Positions 8,286 to 20,605 of a DNA stretch of 64,000 bases are shown piece after piece. The position numbers and the translations under genes are program-made. The notes under the pieces are model-generated. The model was not told the origin of the DNA. It did not search any database and worked only from the letters and a program-made list of their open reading frames with translations. Position 1 is the stretch's first letter, and every line of letters starts with the position of its first letter. The stretch is from Sphaerobacter sp. (GTDB lineage Bacteria; Chloroflexota; Chloroflexia; Thermomicrobiales; Thermomicrobiaceae), in NCBI GenBank assembly GCA_029961075.1, contig JASBVL010000011.1, forward strand, positions 1-64,000, in the 5' to 3' direction.

Positions 8286-9350
8286 CTACGATGATCCCCC
8301 CGCGCCGTGCCGGGACGCCGCCGGTGCGATCGCCTTCAGCGCGGCCAACGCCGCCAGGTAGCGATCGTCCGGCCGCGCCGGGTCCGGCGGCAGCGCCACC
8401 ATCACCACGTCGACCAGCCCCTCCAGGCGCTCGCGCACGCGCGTGGCAATCGTGTCGTAGGTCCCACTCACGCAGAACGCATCCAGCACGTCATCCGGGA
8501 TCACGCTGGCGAGGGCGTCCCAGCGCTGCTCGGCGATCAGCCGCCGCAGCCGGGGATTCAGGTCGGCCCAGCCGTGATGCTCCAGGACCGGCAGATAGGT
8601 GCGCGTCGAGGCATAGAACGCGATGCGATACCGCGCCTCCTCGCGGGCCGCCTGCACCGCCGCCTCGTCAGCGCCGGTGGCGATGAAGCCCCCGCCCACC
8701 ATCCGGAAGGTGCGGAGGTCGCGCCCGGCGCGCGCCGCGCCCTGCCGCACCGCCGGCCACAGCACGTCCCGGAGGTAGGCCGGCGTCGTCATCGGGTGGA
8801 CCCGCAGCCCGTCGCAGAGCTCCCCCGCCAGCCGCGCGTTGTAGGGATTCACCGCCGCGATCTCGATCGGGATCGGGGGGTAGGCGGACGGGCCCGGGCT
8901 GAACTCGGGCGTCATCAGGGTGAAGGCGTAGTACCGCCCCTGGAAGTCGAGCGGCTCGCCGGTCTGCCACGTCCGCCAGATCGCACGCAGCGCCTGCGCG
9001 TACTCGCGCAGCCGCGGGCCAGGCGCATCCCAGACCGTGCTGAACCGCCGTTCGATGTGCCCCTTGACCTGCGTCCCCAGGCCGAGCACGAACCGCCCGC
9101 CGGACAGGTCCTGCAGGTCGCGCGCCTGGTAGGCGACGACCATCGGGCTGCGTGGAAACGCGATCGCGACCGACGTGGCCAACTGCACCCGCGTCGTCGC
9201 GGGCGCCGCCAGCGCCAGCGCCACGAAGGGATCGTGGCGCAGCTCGGGTTGCGCGATGCCGTCAAAGCCGAGCGCCTCGGCATGGCGGGCCAACGCGGGC
9301 AGGGCAGCGAGCGGCGCGTCACCCAACACGGTTTCGATCTGCATCGGCAT
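8286..9350 (-). CDS. Luciferase-like (LLM class) flavin/F420-dependent oxidoreductase
   Basis: A 354-residue TIM-barrel protein of the bacterial luciferase-like family, in the subgroup annotated as F420-dependent (TIGR03617-type). Visible blocks are the N-terminal strand with GFDGIAQPELRHDPFVALALAA, the TSVAIAFPRSPM stretch, and DLSGGRFVLGLGTQVKGHIERR (about 90-112), typical for cofactor binding. Start choice: ATG at 9350 with AGGAAAGG upstream; a second ATG lies two codons later. The substrate is unknown, as for most of this family. It is the last gene of the leftward block; the gap to 9774 carries the divergent promoter region. Confidence 0.85.
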   Translation of the reverse strand: MPMQIETVLGDAPLAALPALARHAEALGFDGIAQPELRHDPFVALALAAPATTRVQLATSVAIAFPRSPMVVAYQARDLQDLSGGRFVLGLGTQVKGHIERRFSTVWDAPGPRLREYAQALRAIWRTWQTGEPLDFQGRYYAFTLMTPEFSPGPSAYPPIPIEIAAVNPYNARLAGELCDGLRVHPMTTPAYLRDVLWPAVRQGAARAGRDLRTFRMVGGGFIATGADEAAVQAAREEARYRIAFYASTRTYLPVLEHHGWADLNPRLRRLIAEQRWDALASVIPDDVLDAFCVSGTYDTIATRVRERLEGLVDVVMVALPPDPARPDDRYLAALAALKAIAPAASRHGAGGSS

Positions 9351-9468
9351 CACCGGCCTTTCCTGCACCAAGCAGCGACGCACACGGCTTTCTCCCGCCT
9401 GCCCGATGATCCATCGACGCCACTCAGTCGCCTGCCGTGCGACGCTCGGGCGCCCAAGAACATTCCTC

Positions 9469-9498
9469 TTGACATTCCGCGCCTCGCTATTGTAGCGT
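9469..9498 (+). promoter_or_regulatory. Candidate sigma70-type promoter
   Basis: TTGACA at 9469-9474 is followed 18 bases later by TAGCGT (9493-9498) on the plus strand. It points toward the M24 gene starting at 9774, about 275 bases away. The -35 is perfect and the -10 is weak. No gene is visible in the remaining bases between 9351 and 9773. Confidence 0.35.
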
Positions 9499-9773
9499 GT
9501 ACGCCGTCAGAACTGAACGAACGTCACACCGTCGCTCCACGGGCCACACAACCGACGAGCAACGCTGTCTTCCCGTGAGAGGCGAGCGCAGCGTGTTTGC
9601 GCTCACCGAACCACGCGCCCTCACCCCCGGCGGGCGGTGATCGCGCGGACGTCGTATATCGGTGATGTACGATGGCCCGGGCTCGGCGGGCCCGTCCGGC
9701 GGGTCCGCGCGGCGTGATGTGTCTCCTCCCCGCACGCGGGAGGACGGTTCGCTAACGGGAGGGAGCTTCTCCA

Positions 9774-10967
9774 ATGCCTCAACTGCGCCTCAGCGACGCC
9801 GAATATCTGCGGCGCCGGCGCACGATTCTCGACCGCCTCGGGGCGCGCGACATCACCGGGCTGGTGGTGTTCGGCCCGAACAATGTCTCCTATTTCAGCC
9901 GCTTCGGCTTCATCCCCACCGAGCGCCCCATCGCGTTCGTCCTGACGCGGGACACCTCCGTGCTCCTCGTCCCACGGCTCGAGTTGGAGCACGCGGAGGC
10001 CTTCGCCCTGGTCGACCGGGTCACGGCCTACCCCGAGTATCCCGGCCTGCGCCACCCCATGGAGTTCCTCAAGGACATCCTCGTCGACCTCGGGTTGAGC
10101 CGGGCCAAGATCGGCGTGGACAGCCCCGGCTACGCCCGGCTCTACGGCTACCGCGGCCCGAACGTCAGCGACCTGCTCCCCGACGCCGAGGTAAGCACGG
10201 TCATCGACGACATCGAGTACATGCAGATGATCAACTCGGAGGAGGAACTCAACCTCATCCGCGAGAGCGCGCGCTGGGGCAATCTCGCCCATACCTACCT
10301 CCAGGAGTACTGCAAGGTCGGCCTCACCGAGACCGAGATCTCGATGCGGGCGTCCTTCGAGGCCACCCAGGCGATGATCCGCACCCTCGGCCCCGAGTTC
10401 CGGCCGCTCGCCTGGGGTCACACCGGCGCGCATGCCGGGTTCCGCGGCCAGATCGGGAAGGACTCCGCATTCCCCCATGCCATGACCAGCAACGCCCGCC
10501 TGAAGCCGGGCGACGTGCTCGTCACCGGGGCCGGTGCGTCGGTCTGGGGCTACGGCAGCGAGCTGGAGCGCACCATGATCATGGGCGAGCCCACCCCCGA
10601 GCAGGAGCGCTACTTCACCCTGATGTACGAGGTCCAGACCCTCGCCCTCCAGACCATCAAGCCGGGCATCCCCTGCTCGGCCGTCGATCGCGTCGTGATG
10701 GAGTTCTTCAAGGAGCATAACCTGGAGGAGAACTGGCGGCACCACACCGGCCACGCGAAGTCGACCCTCGTCCACGAGGCGCCCTTCCTCGACGTGGGCG
10801 ACGACCGCCTGATCGAGGTGGGCATGGTCTTCACCGTCGAGCCCGGCATCTACGTGCCGGGGCTGGGTGGCTTCCGGCACTCCGACACGGTCGCGGTGAC
10901 CCCGGACGGGATCGAGATGATCACCTACTACCCGCGTGACCTGGCGAGCCTGACCATCCCGATCTAG
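9774..10967 (+). CDS. M24-fold ('pita-bread') protein lacking most metal ligands
   Basis: A 397-residue creatinase/aminopeptidase P-like protein with an N-terminal creatinase_N domain (about 10-145) and a C-terminal pita-bread domain. Aligned by eye with the intact paralogue at 15234, the five M24 metal ligands read Gly252, Glu263, His327, Glu356 and Ser370 instead of Asp, Asp, His, Glu, Glu. Three are lost or changed. This resembles metal-free members such as creatinase, or divergent ones such as the DMSP lyase DddP, more than a prolidase. His334 in LVHEAP is kept. A strong GGGAGGGAG ribosome site precedes the ATG. It heads a run with a peptide-type ABC importer, so its substrate may be what the importer brings in. 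Confidence 0.8.
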   Translation: MPQLRLSDAEYLRRRRTILDRLGARDITGLVVFGPNNVSYFSRFGFIPTERPIAFVLTRDTSVLLVPRLELEHAEAFALVDRVTAYPEYPGLRHPMEFLKDILVDLGLSRAKIGVDSPGYARLYGYRGPNVSDLLPDAEVSTVIDDIEYMQMINSEEELNLIRESARWGNLAHTYLQEYCKVGLTETEISMRASFEATQAMIRTLGPEFRPLAWGHTGAHAGFRGQIGKDSAFPHAMTSNARLKPGDVLVTGAGASVWGYGSELERTMIMGEPTPEQERYFTLMYEVQTLALQTIKPGIPCSAVDRVVMEFFKEHNLEENWRHHTGHAKSTLVHEAPFLDVGDDRLIEVGMVFTVEPGIYVPGLGGFRHSDTVAVTPDGIEMITYYPRDLASLTIPI

Positions 10968-11076
10968 TCCCGCCGTCGGCGCGCGGTTGCGCTGCGGCGC
11001 GCCGCGCGCCGGCCAGCCACCGGGCGGATCCATGCGGTCCAGCCGCCGGGCGACCGGCACAGTGAGGAGGAGGAAC

Positions 11077-12864
11077 ATGGCACACCGCATCTCGCAGGAG
11101 CGAGCAGAGACCATCATCCGCCAGTTCCATCGCCTCGAGGCGTACTTCGCCGAGCGAGGCATCGGTCGTCGGCAGTTTCTCCGCCTGATCGCGGCAGGCA
11201 GCGCGGCGTCGACCGTTCTCCCGGTGCTCGTCGCCTGCGGCGCGGCGTCCGACAAGGACGTCGCCGATGCCACCGCCCCCGCTGGCGGCGGGACGGCCAC
11301 GAGCCGGCCCGGCTCACCCACCACCGGCGGCACGCAGCCCGGCACGCTGGGCACCGGCGGTGCGCCCAAGTCCGGCGGCACGATCATCATCGGCACCCTC
11401 GGCGAGGCGCAGACCATCAACCCGCTGCTCGTCAATGAGACCGAAGGCACCTGGCGCTGCCGGATGCTCTTCGGCGAGTTCGTCGAGCTCGACCCGGCCT
11501 CGCTCAAGCCCAGCCCGGGCATCGCCAAGGAGTGGATCGTCTCCGACGACGGCCGCGAGGTCACCTTCACCCTGCAGGACAACGTGACGTTCAGCGACGG
11601 CACGCCGCTGACCGCCAAGGACATCGAGTTCACCCTCTACGCCATCCTCAAGAAGGAGACGGCCAGCCCGCACGCGGCGCGCTTCCTGCCCATCGCCGGT
11701 GCCTCGGCCTACTACGAGGGCAAGGCCGACACCATCAGCGGGATCCAGGTCATCGACGACAAGACGATCAAGCTCACGACCGCGGAGCCCTACGCCGCGC
11801 TCCTCGTCAACCTGCGCCACCTGCGCCCGCTGCCGAAGCACCTGCTCGACGGCAAGAACCTCCGCGAGGACGCCTTCTTTCAGAACCCGGTGGGGGCCGG
11901 CCCCTTCATGTTCAAGTCCTGGTCCACGGGGCAGGACTTCGTCGCCGTCCGCAACCCCCACTACTGGGAGGAGGGGAAGCCCTACCTCGATGGCTTCACC
12001 CACCGGACCATCCCGGACGCCCAGACGCTGGTGATCGCGCTCCAGACGGGCCAGATCCACGGCACCGACTATGCCCAGCCGACGCAGGCCGAGGATCTCC
12101 AGAAAGAGGAGCACCTGACGGTCCTGACGGTCCCGCCCGGGAAGGACATCAACGGCTGGAGCTTCTCCCAGAAGAACGTCGAGGCGCTGCGGGACGTCCG
12201 CGTCCGCCGCGCGATCGCCATGGCGATCGACACCGAGCGCTTCGCCAGCGACTTCCTGCTCGGCCTGGGCCGCCCCGCGAACGGCCCCATCGCCCCGGGC
12301 AACTGGGCCTACAACGAGAACCTGAAGCCCATCCCGTACGACCCGGCCGAGGCCAAGCGCCTGGTCGAGGAGGCCGGGGTCTCGGGGCTCACCCTCAAGT
12401 TCACCACCAACGCCGGCAACCACCTGCGCGAGGACTGGCTCACCTTCACCCAGCAGTCGCTGGCGGAGCTCGGCATCACCGTGCAGCCCGACCTCAAGGA
12501 GTGGTCCCAGGTCGTGCAGTCGGCGACCGAAGGGACCTTCGAGGTGATCTGCCCGACCTGGGCCGGCGCCACCTACGACCCGGACGAGTTGTTCGACGCG
12601 CTCGGGACGGACAAGCCGCGCAACGTCTTCGGCTACTCCAACCCCGAGTTCGACGAGGTGATGCAAAAGGGGCGGACGACGCTCGACCTCGACGAGCGGG
12701 CCAAGATCTACGCGCGGGCGCAGGAGATCCTGCTCGCCGACGTGCCGGTGTTCTACGCCTGGGATCGCCCGTTCATCTACGTCGTGAGCAAGGACTACGA
12801 GGGGTACACCAACAACATCATCACGCTCTTCCAGGATCTCCAGGACTGGACCTACGTCGGCTAG
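11077..12864 (+). CDS. Peptide/nickel-type ABC transporter substrate-binding lipoprotein
   Basis: A 595-residue family-5 solute-binding protein (DppA/OppA type). The N-terminus has a twin-arginine-like GRRQFLRLIAAGSAAS followed by the lipobox LVAC, so it is probably Tat-exported, lipidated and held at the outer face of the membrane. A Thr/Gly/Pro-rich linker to about residue 100 precedes the mature SBP_bac_5 domain (SGGTIIIGTLGEAQTINPLL onward). The ATG at 11077 has GAGGAGGAGG upstream; the frame opens earlier at 10987 without a ribosome site. The two permease genes follow, separated by a perfect palindrome. The ligand class (peptide, opine or sugar oligomer) cannot be read from the sequence. 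Confidence 0.9.
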   Translation: MAHRISQERAETIIRQFHRLEAYFAERGIGRRQFLRLIAAGSAASTVLPVLVACGAASDKDVADATAPAGGGTATSRPGSPTTGGTQPGTLGTGGAPKSGGTIIIGTLGEAQTINPLLVNETEGTWRCRMLFGEFVELDPASLKPSPGIAKEWIVSDDGREVTFTLQDNVTFSDGTPLTAKDIEFTLYAILKKETASPHAARFLPIAGASAYYEGKADTISGIQVIDDKTIKLTTAEPYAALLVNLRHLRPLPKHLLDGKNLREDAFFQNPVGAGPFMFKSWSTGQDFVAVRNPHYWEEGKPYLDGFTHRTIPDAQTLVIALQTGQIHGTDYAQPTQAEDLQKEEHLTVLTVPPGKDINGWSFSQKNVEALRDVRVRRAIAMAIDTERFASDFLLGLGRPANGPIAPGNWAYNENLKPIPYDPAEAKRLVEEAGVSGLTLKFTTNAGNHLREDWLTFTQQSLAELGITVQPDLKEWSQVVQSATEGTFEVICPTWAGATYDPDELFDALGTDKPRNVFGYSNPEFDEVMQKGRTTLDLDERAKIYARAQEILLADVPVFYAWDRPFIYVVSKDYEGYTNNIITLFQDLQDWTYVG

Positions 12865-12895
12865 GCCGGTGCGGGGTGCGCACCCCGCACCGGCC
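12864..12895. terminator. Perfect 32-bp palindrome between binding-protein and permease genes
   Basis: GGCCGGTGCGGGGTGC is followed directly by its exact reverse complement, and the palindrome begins on the last base of the binding-protein stop codon. A stable hairpin here, between the first and second cistrons of an importer operon, would keep the upstream mRNA more abundant, as known for other binding-protein operons. No T-run follows, so partial termination or 3'-end protection is likelier than full termination. Confidence 0.65.
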
Positions 12896-12967
12896 ACCAC
12901 GCGACGCTCGGGACCCGCAGCGGGCCGCGGCCCGCTCCGGTGCAGCGTGAGGGAAGCGGTCGTCTCC

Positions 12968-13927
12968 GTGTCAGCGAGTACGCGTAACTACATTGTTCGG
13001 CGAATCCTGCTGCTCTTCCCGCTCCTGGTCGGGCTGAGCATGGTGGTCTTTGCCATCATCCACCTCGCGCCCGGCGACCCCGCGCTCGCCTTCGTCTCGG
13101 AGCAGACGTTCGACCCGACCATCGTCGAGCAGGTCCGCAAGAACCTCGGCCTCGACAAGCCCCTCCCCGTGCAGTACGCTATCTGGGCCTCGAAGGTGGC
13201 GCGCTTCGACTTCGGCACCGCCTACACCTTCAACCGCAAGCCGGTCATCGAGCTCATCGGCGAGCGCCTCGTCAACACCGTCCAACTCCAGGCCCTGGCC
13301 ATCGCCCTCTCGCTCGTCGTGGCCATCCCGCTGGGGATCATCTCCGCCCGCCGCCAGTACTCCATTGTCGACAACCTGGCCACCGGCGGCGCCTTCCTGG
13401 GCCTCGCCCTGCCCGACTTCTGGCTCGCCCTCATGCTCCAGCTCCTCTTCGCCGTGCGGCTGGGCTGGCTCCCGGCGTCCACCGCCGGCCCCGAGGCCCA
13501 GGGGCTCGAGAAGCTGTCCTACTTCGTCCTCCCGTCGATCGTGCTGGCGATACCCACCATTGCGATCTTCACGCGGTTCATGCGCTCGAGCATGCTCGAG
13601 GTGATCCATCAGGACTACATCACCACAGCGCGGGCGAAGGGCCTGGCGGAACGCGCGGTCATCTTCCGCCACGCGCTGAAGAACGCTCTCGTGCCGATGG
13701 TCACCGTCGTCGGCAACCAGCTCCCCCGGCTGCTCAGCGGCTCGGTGATCATCGAAGCGGTCTTCGCCTGGCCCGGGCTGGGCCAGCTCGGCTATCAGGC
13801 CATCTTGCAGCGCGACTACCCGGTCATCCTGGCCCTCACGCTGCTCACCGGTGCCGCCATCCTGGTGATCAACGTCATCGTCGACATCCTCTACGCGGTC
13901 CTCGATCCGCGGATCACCTTCAACTAG
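12968..13927 (+). CDS. Peptide-type ABC transporter permease (DppB-like)
   Basis: A 319-residue inner-membrane permease of the DppB/OppB family with about six membrane spans; the first is LLLFPLLVGLSMVVFAIIHL. The family motif APGDP follows it, and the EAA loop that contacts the ATPase reads ARAKGL then HALKNALVPMV at about 225-245. The GTG at 12968 (VSASTRNYIVRR) gives the normal N-terminus; its ribosome site is weak and an upstream in-frame start cannot be excluded. It is 47 bases before the second permease. No ATPase genes (dppD/dppF) occur in this window, so the importer must use ATPases encoded elsewhere. Confidence 0.88.
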   Translation: MSASTRNYIVRRILLLFPLLVGLSMVVFAIIHLAPGDPALAFVSEQTFDPTIVEQVRKNLGLDKPLPVQYAIWASKVARFDFGTAYTFNRKPVIELIGERLVNTVQLQALAIALSLVVAIPLGIISARRQYSIVDNLATGGAFLGLALPDFWLALMLQLLFAVRLGWLPASTAGPEAQGLEKLSYFVLPSIVLAIPTIAIFTRFMRSSMLEVIHQDYITTARAKGLAERAVIFRHALKNALVPMVTVVGNQLPRLLSGSVIIEAVFAWPGLGQLGYQAILQRDYPVILALTLLTGAAILVINVIVDILYAVLDPRITFN

Positions 13928-13974
13928 CAGCGGCCGGGCACGGAGTCGGCACAGCAGGTTCTCGGAGTGCGCTC

Positions 13975-14874
13975 ATGCAGCAGACGGTAGCCCCTCCCAG
14001 TGTCGAGTTCCAGCGACTGGCCCGGAAGCCAGAGTCGCAGGCCCGGATCGTCTGGAGGAACTTCCGGCGCAACCGCCTGGCGGTCGCCGGCGGCGTGGTC
14101 GTCATCCTCCTCTACCTGGTGGCGATCTTCGCCCACGTCCTGGCGCCGCAAGACTACAAGGCCTTCAACGCCGGGATGCCCCTCAAGCCGCCGAGCGCCC
14201 AGCACTGGTTCGGCACCGATCGCCAGACGCGCGACGTCTTCAGCCGGGTCATCGTCGGCTCGCGGGTCTCACTCTCAGTGGGCCTGGTGTCGGCGAGCAT
14301 GATCATCATCATCGGCGTGACCCTGGGCGCGCTCGCCGGCTACTTCGGCGGCCCGGTCGACAACGCCATCATGCGCTTCACCGACATCATGCTCGCCATT
14401 CCCGGCTTCTTCCTCCTGCTCACCGCGGCCGCCCTCTTCACGCCGGGCCTGCAGACCACCATGATCGTGATCGGCGCCACCTCCTGGATGAGCACCGCGC
14501 GCCTCGTCCGCGGCGAGTTCCTGCGGGTCAAGGCGCAAGACTTCGTGCTGGCGGCCCGCGCCCTCGGCGCGCCCAACCTGCGCATCATCGTGCGCCACAT
14601 CCTGCCCAACGTCCTGGCCGTCATCATCGTGCAGCTCACGCTGTGGCTCAGCTTCGCCATCCTCCTGGAGTCCGGCCTCTCCTTCCTCGGCCTGGGCGCC
14701 CAGCCACCGACGCCGTCCTGGGGCGGCATGCTGGCCGACGGCCGCGTCAACATGCAGAAAGCCTGGTGGGAGACCGTCTTCCCGGGGATGGCCATCTTCA
14801 TCACCGTCCTCTCGTTCAACCTGGTCGGCGACGGCCTGCGCGACGCCTTCGATCCGCGCCAGCGCCGCCGCTAG
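13975..14874 (+). CDS. Peptide-type ABC transporter permease (DppC-like)
   Basis: A 299-residue permease of the DppC/OppC family. The OppC N-terminal segment WRNFRRNRLAVAGGVVVILL (about 22-41) contains the first span, followed by the family block HWFGTDRQTRDVFSRVIVGSR. The EAA coupling loop is AARALGAPNLRIIVRHILPN near 190-210, and SFLGLGAQPPTPSWGGML lies near the C-terminus. It pairs with the DppB-like gene just upstream to form the heterodimeric channel. The region after the stop (14875-15233) holds no gene; part of it is the repeat arm described separately. Confidence 0.9.
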   Translation: MQQTVAPPSVEFQRLARKPESQARIVWRNFRRNRLAVAGGVVVILLYLVAIFAHVLAPQDYKAFNAGMPLKPPSAQHWFGTDRQTRDVFSRVIVGSRVSLSVGLVSASMIIIIGVTLGALAGYFGGPVDNAIMRFTDIMLAIPGFFLLLTAAALFTPGLQTTMIVIGATSWMSTARLVRGEFLRVKAQDFVLAARALGAPNLRIIVRHILPNVLAVIIVQLTLWLSFAILLESGLSFLGLGAQPPTPSWGGMLADGRVNMQKAWWETVFPGMAIFITVLSFNLVGDGLRDAFDPRQRRR

Positions 14875-15045
14875 GCAGGACGCGCCACCGGATACCTCGC
14901 CCCGCGGCCCGCCACGTATCCCACCCGCATCCGGCGGTCCGCCGGACGCAGCCCGGCTGCCCTCCTGCGCGGCGTGGTCATCCCACCCCCACCACACCAC
15001 CCGCAAGACGCACCACACACGACCGACTACCCACCACCCACCACA

Positions 15046-15157
15046 CAGTACGCAAGGCGCAACACGCAATACGGAGTACCCGATACGCAATACGCACTAC
15101 GGACCACGCAACACGGATCACGCATCACGCCTGACTCCTGACACATGACGCATGACG
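15046..15157. repeat. Composite intergenic repeat, right arm only (copy C)
   Basis: The stretch has the same units as the right arms of the copies at 3.1 kb and 58.5 kb: CACGCAATACGG, ATACGCAATACGCACTACGG, then ACATGACGCATGACGCATC. No CCCCTCTCC core and no oppositely oriented left arm are present, so this is either a truncated copy or a solo arm. It ends about 75 bases before the next gene. Confidence 0.65.
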
Positions 15158-15179
15158 CATCATCCCCTGCCGGCATCCG

Positions 15180-15187
15180 TGTATAGT
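15180..15187 (+). promoter_or_regulatory. Candidate -10 element for the second M24 gene
   Basis: TGTATAGT lies 47 bases upstream of the start at 15234. The same GTGTATAGT string occurs at 25990-25997 ahead of another rightward operon. There is no clear -35 at the usual spacing, because that position falls in the repeat arm. Confidence 0.35.
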
Positions 15188-15233
15188 GGCCCCGGCGTAA
15201 CGCATGGGGACCAAGGGGAGAGGAACCACATCC

Positions 15234-16340
15234 ATGGACAACACAGTGTTGGCACGGCGGATCGAGGCCGCCCAGCGACTCATGGCCGAGCGGGCCATCG
15301 ACTTCCTGTTCGTCGCGCCCTCGTCGGATCTCATCTACCTGTTCGGCCTGCCGGCCCACGCGAGCGAGCGCCTCGCCCTGCTCATCATCCCGCGCACGGG
15401 CCGCCCGCAGTTCGTCGTGCCCGTGCTCGAGCAGTCCCGCGCCGCCGGGCGGGAGGCCCTGGTCGACATCCGCACCTGGGAGGAGACGGCCCAGCCGGTC
15501 GAGATCGTCGCGGACATCGTGCGCGCCGCGGCCGGCCGCCCCACCATCGCCGTCAGCGACCAGATGTGGTCGGTCTTCCTGGTCCGGATGCTGGAGTACC
15601 TCCCCGACGCCGTCTTCGTGAACGCGGGCGGGGTGCTGCGCGAGCTCCGGATGGTCAAGGACCAGGAGGAGCTGGCCTGCCTGCACCGCGCCGCCGCCAT
15701 GGCCGACGCCGCCTGGGAGGAGTTCGTGGCCACTGCCCGGCTGACCGGCAAGACCGAGCGGCAGGCGGCCGAGGAGCTGACCGAGCTCCGCGCCAAGCAC
15801 GGCCTGGAGATCCACGGCATCGGCATCTGCGCCAGCGGCCCGAACAGCGCCGCGCCGCACCACCTCACCGGCGACCGCGTCATCCAGCCGGGCGACACCG
15901 TCATCTTCGACTTCGGCGGCAAGTACCAGCACTACTCGGCGGACGTCACCCGCACCGCGCACATCGGCGAGCCGGACGCGGAGTACCGCCGCGTCTACGA
16001 CATCGTCCTGCGGGCCAACGAGGCCGCCCTCGCCGCGATCCGCCCCGGCGTCGCCTGCCAGGACGTCGACCGGGCCGCCCGCCGGGTCATCACCGACGCC
16101 GGCTACGGCGAGTACTTCATCCACCGCGTCGGGCATGGGCTGGGCCTCGATGGCCATGAAGAGCCCTACCTGGTCGAAGGGAACACCCTGCCGCTCCGCC
16201 CCGGCATGGTCTTCAGCGACGAGCCGGGCATCTACCTGCCCGGCCGCTTCGGCGTCCGCATCGAGGACGCCGTGGTCGTCACCGAGCAGGGTGGCGAGCG
16301 GCTCAACCACTGCCGCCGCGACCTCACGGTGATGGAGTAG
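15234..16340 (+). CDS. M24 Xaa-Pro peptidase (PepQ/PepP-like)
   Basis: A 368-residue metallopeptidase with creatinase_N (about 5-130) and M24 catalytic domains. All five metal ligands are present: Asp226 and Asp237 (DFGGKYQHYSADVTRT), His301 (VGHGLGLDGHEEP), Glu330 (FSDEPGIY) and Glu344 (GVRIED). It should remove N-terminal residues preceding proline or split Xaa-Pro dipeptides in the cytoplasm. The start MDNTV is supported by GGGGAGAGG just upstream. It lies downstream of the peptide importer but is separated by 359 bases, including a repeat arm and a likely promoter, so it may be an independent unit. It serves as the intact reference for the ligand-poor paralogue at 9774. Confidence 0.92.
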   Translation: MDNTVLARRIEAAQRLMAERAIDFLFVAPSSDLIYLFGLPAHASERLALLIIPRTGRPQFVVPVLEQSRAAGREALVDIRTWEETAQPVEIVADIVRAAAGRPTIAVSDQMWSVFLVRMLEYLPDAVFVNAGGVLRELRMVKDQEELACLHRAAAMADAAWEEFVATARLTGKTERQAAEELTELRAKHGLEIHGIGICASGPNSAAPHHLTGDRVIQPGDTVIFDFGGKYQHYSADVTRTAHIGEPDAEYRRVYDIVLRANEAALAAIRPGVACQDVDRAARRVITDAGYGEYFIHRVGHGLGLDGHEEPYLVEGNTLPLRPGMVFSDEPGIYLPGRFGVRIEDAVVVTEQGGERLNHCRRDLTVME

Positions 16341-17087
16341 GCACCCAGCGCCCGGCCGCGCCGCGCGGCCCCAGGCCCGGGGCGGCGGTCGAATCCCGCT
16401 GCAGGCCGAGCCAGCGACGCGCCGTGGCGCCGGTCGGGACAAGGCTCGTCCCCGACCGGCGCCGCCCGCGCTCTCCCGGCGACTCCGTCCGTTGCCCGGC
16501 CCTCCTCGCTCCAGCACGCCCGCCACCAACGCCAGGGCAGCGGCGGGGACGAGCCCTCTGCCGGAACACGAACCGCTCAGGCAGAGCGACCGCCGCAGGA
16601 CGAGCGGTTCTGCGTCGCCCAGGGGGCATTGTCGGTCGCCCAGGTGGCGGCGTGGATCAGCGCGCACCTGGCGGAGTTTGAGCCGGAGGAACGCCGCGTG
16701 ACGGGAGCGCGCGGGTGCTCCCCGCACCAGGCAGGTGTGTGGGCGCGCGGCCCGCTCCCAGTCCGCTTCAGCGGGCTTTTCGTTGCCAGCCCGGGGCTTT
16801 CAGCCCCGGGCACCTCCTCACCACCCGCATCCGCCCCGCCGCTCGGCGCGGGGCATGCCCCGGACGGAGCCGCCCGCCTTGGACGCAGGAGGACACGGCG
16901 CCTCAGCACTGCCAGGGCCGGCGAGGACGCCGGCCCTCCACGCGCGGGCAGCCCCACCGCCCGTCGCGCCACCAGCCAGGTCGGGCCGTGCACCGCATTC
17001 CGCCGCCCGCGTCATTCCCAACTCCGCGCGAACGTGGGACACTACCACCTATCCGAACGGACGAGAGCAGGGAGGTGCGGAAGCTCT
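16341..17087. other. 747-base intergenic region with repeat-type hairpins
   Basis: No gene is supported here; open frames are GC-skew artefacts. The stretch 16749-16945 holds a string of hairpins in a fixed order: AGTCCGCTTCAGCGGGCTTTT, the perfect palindrome GCCCGGGGCTTTCAGCCCCGGGC (16789-16811), and GGGCCGGCGAGGACGCCGGCCC near 16915. The same order of elements recurs, degraded, at about 32395-32520, so this looks like an intergenic repeat family. The final 40 bases carry the GGGAGGTG ribosome site of the next gene. Confidence 0.55.
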
Positions 17088-20348
<3,261 letters not shown>

Positions 20349-20378
20349 CGCGTGCCCCCAGGCACCCTCGCTCACCCC

Positions 20379-20402
20379 GGGCGCCGGCGTTGGCCGGCGC
20401 CC
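20379..20402. terminator. Terminator-like hairpin after the Asp-box gene
   Basis: A 10-bp perfect stem GGGCGCCGGC/GCCGGCGCCC with a GTTG loop starts 31 bases past the stop at 20348, followed by GCCCCCTT. The T-tract is minimal. Confidence 0.6.
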
Positions 20403-20605
20403 GCCCCCTTCTCGCTGCCTCCGAGTCACGATCCCCGAATTCCCGCCCCCACGGGAACCGCTGCCTTCCCGCGCCCTCACGAGAATCGGCATAGACCCCG
20501 GCCCGCCGGGCAGGCACCCCATCGTGACCGCCCGGCACGGCCGGCGTGGCGGAGAGGCGCGCCGGGCCACCCGCCCCGGCGGCAGGTGAGGAATGGAGGA
20601 TCGTG

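Noticed and set aside
16629-17087. N-terminal extension of the Asp-box protein back to 16629
   Set aside because: The extension covers intergenic hairpins and is Pro/Arg/Ala-rich. A strong ribosome site fixes the ATG at 17088.
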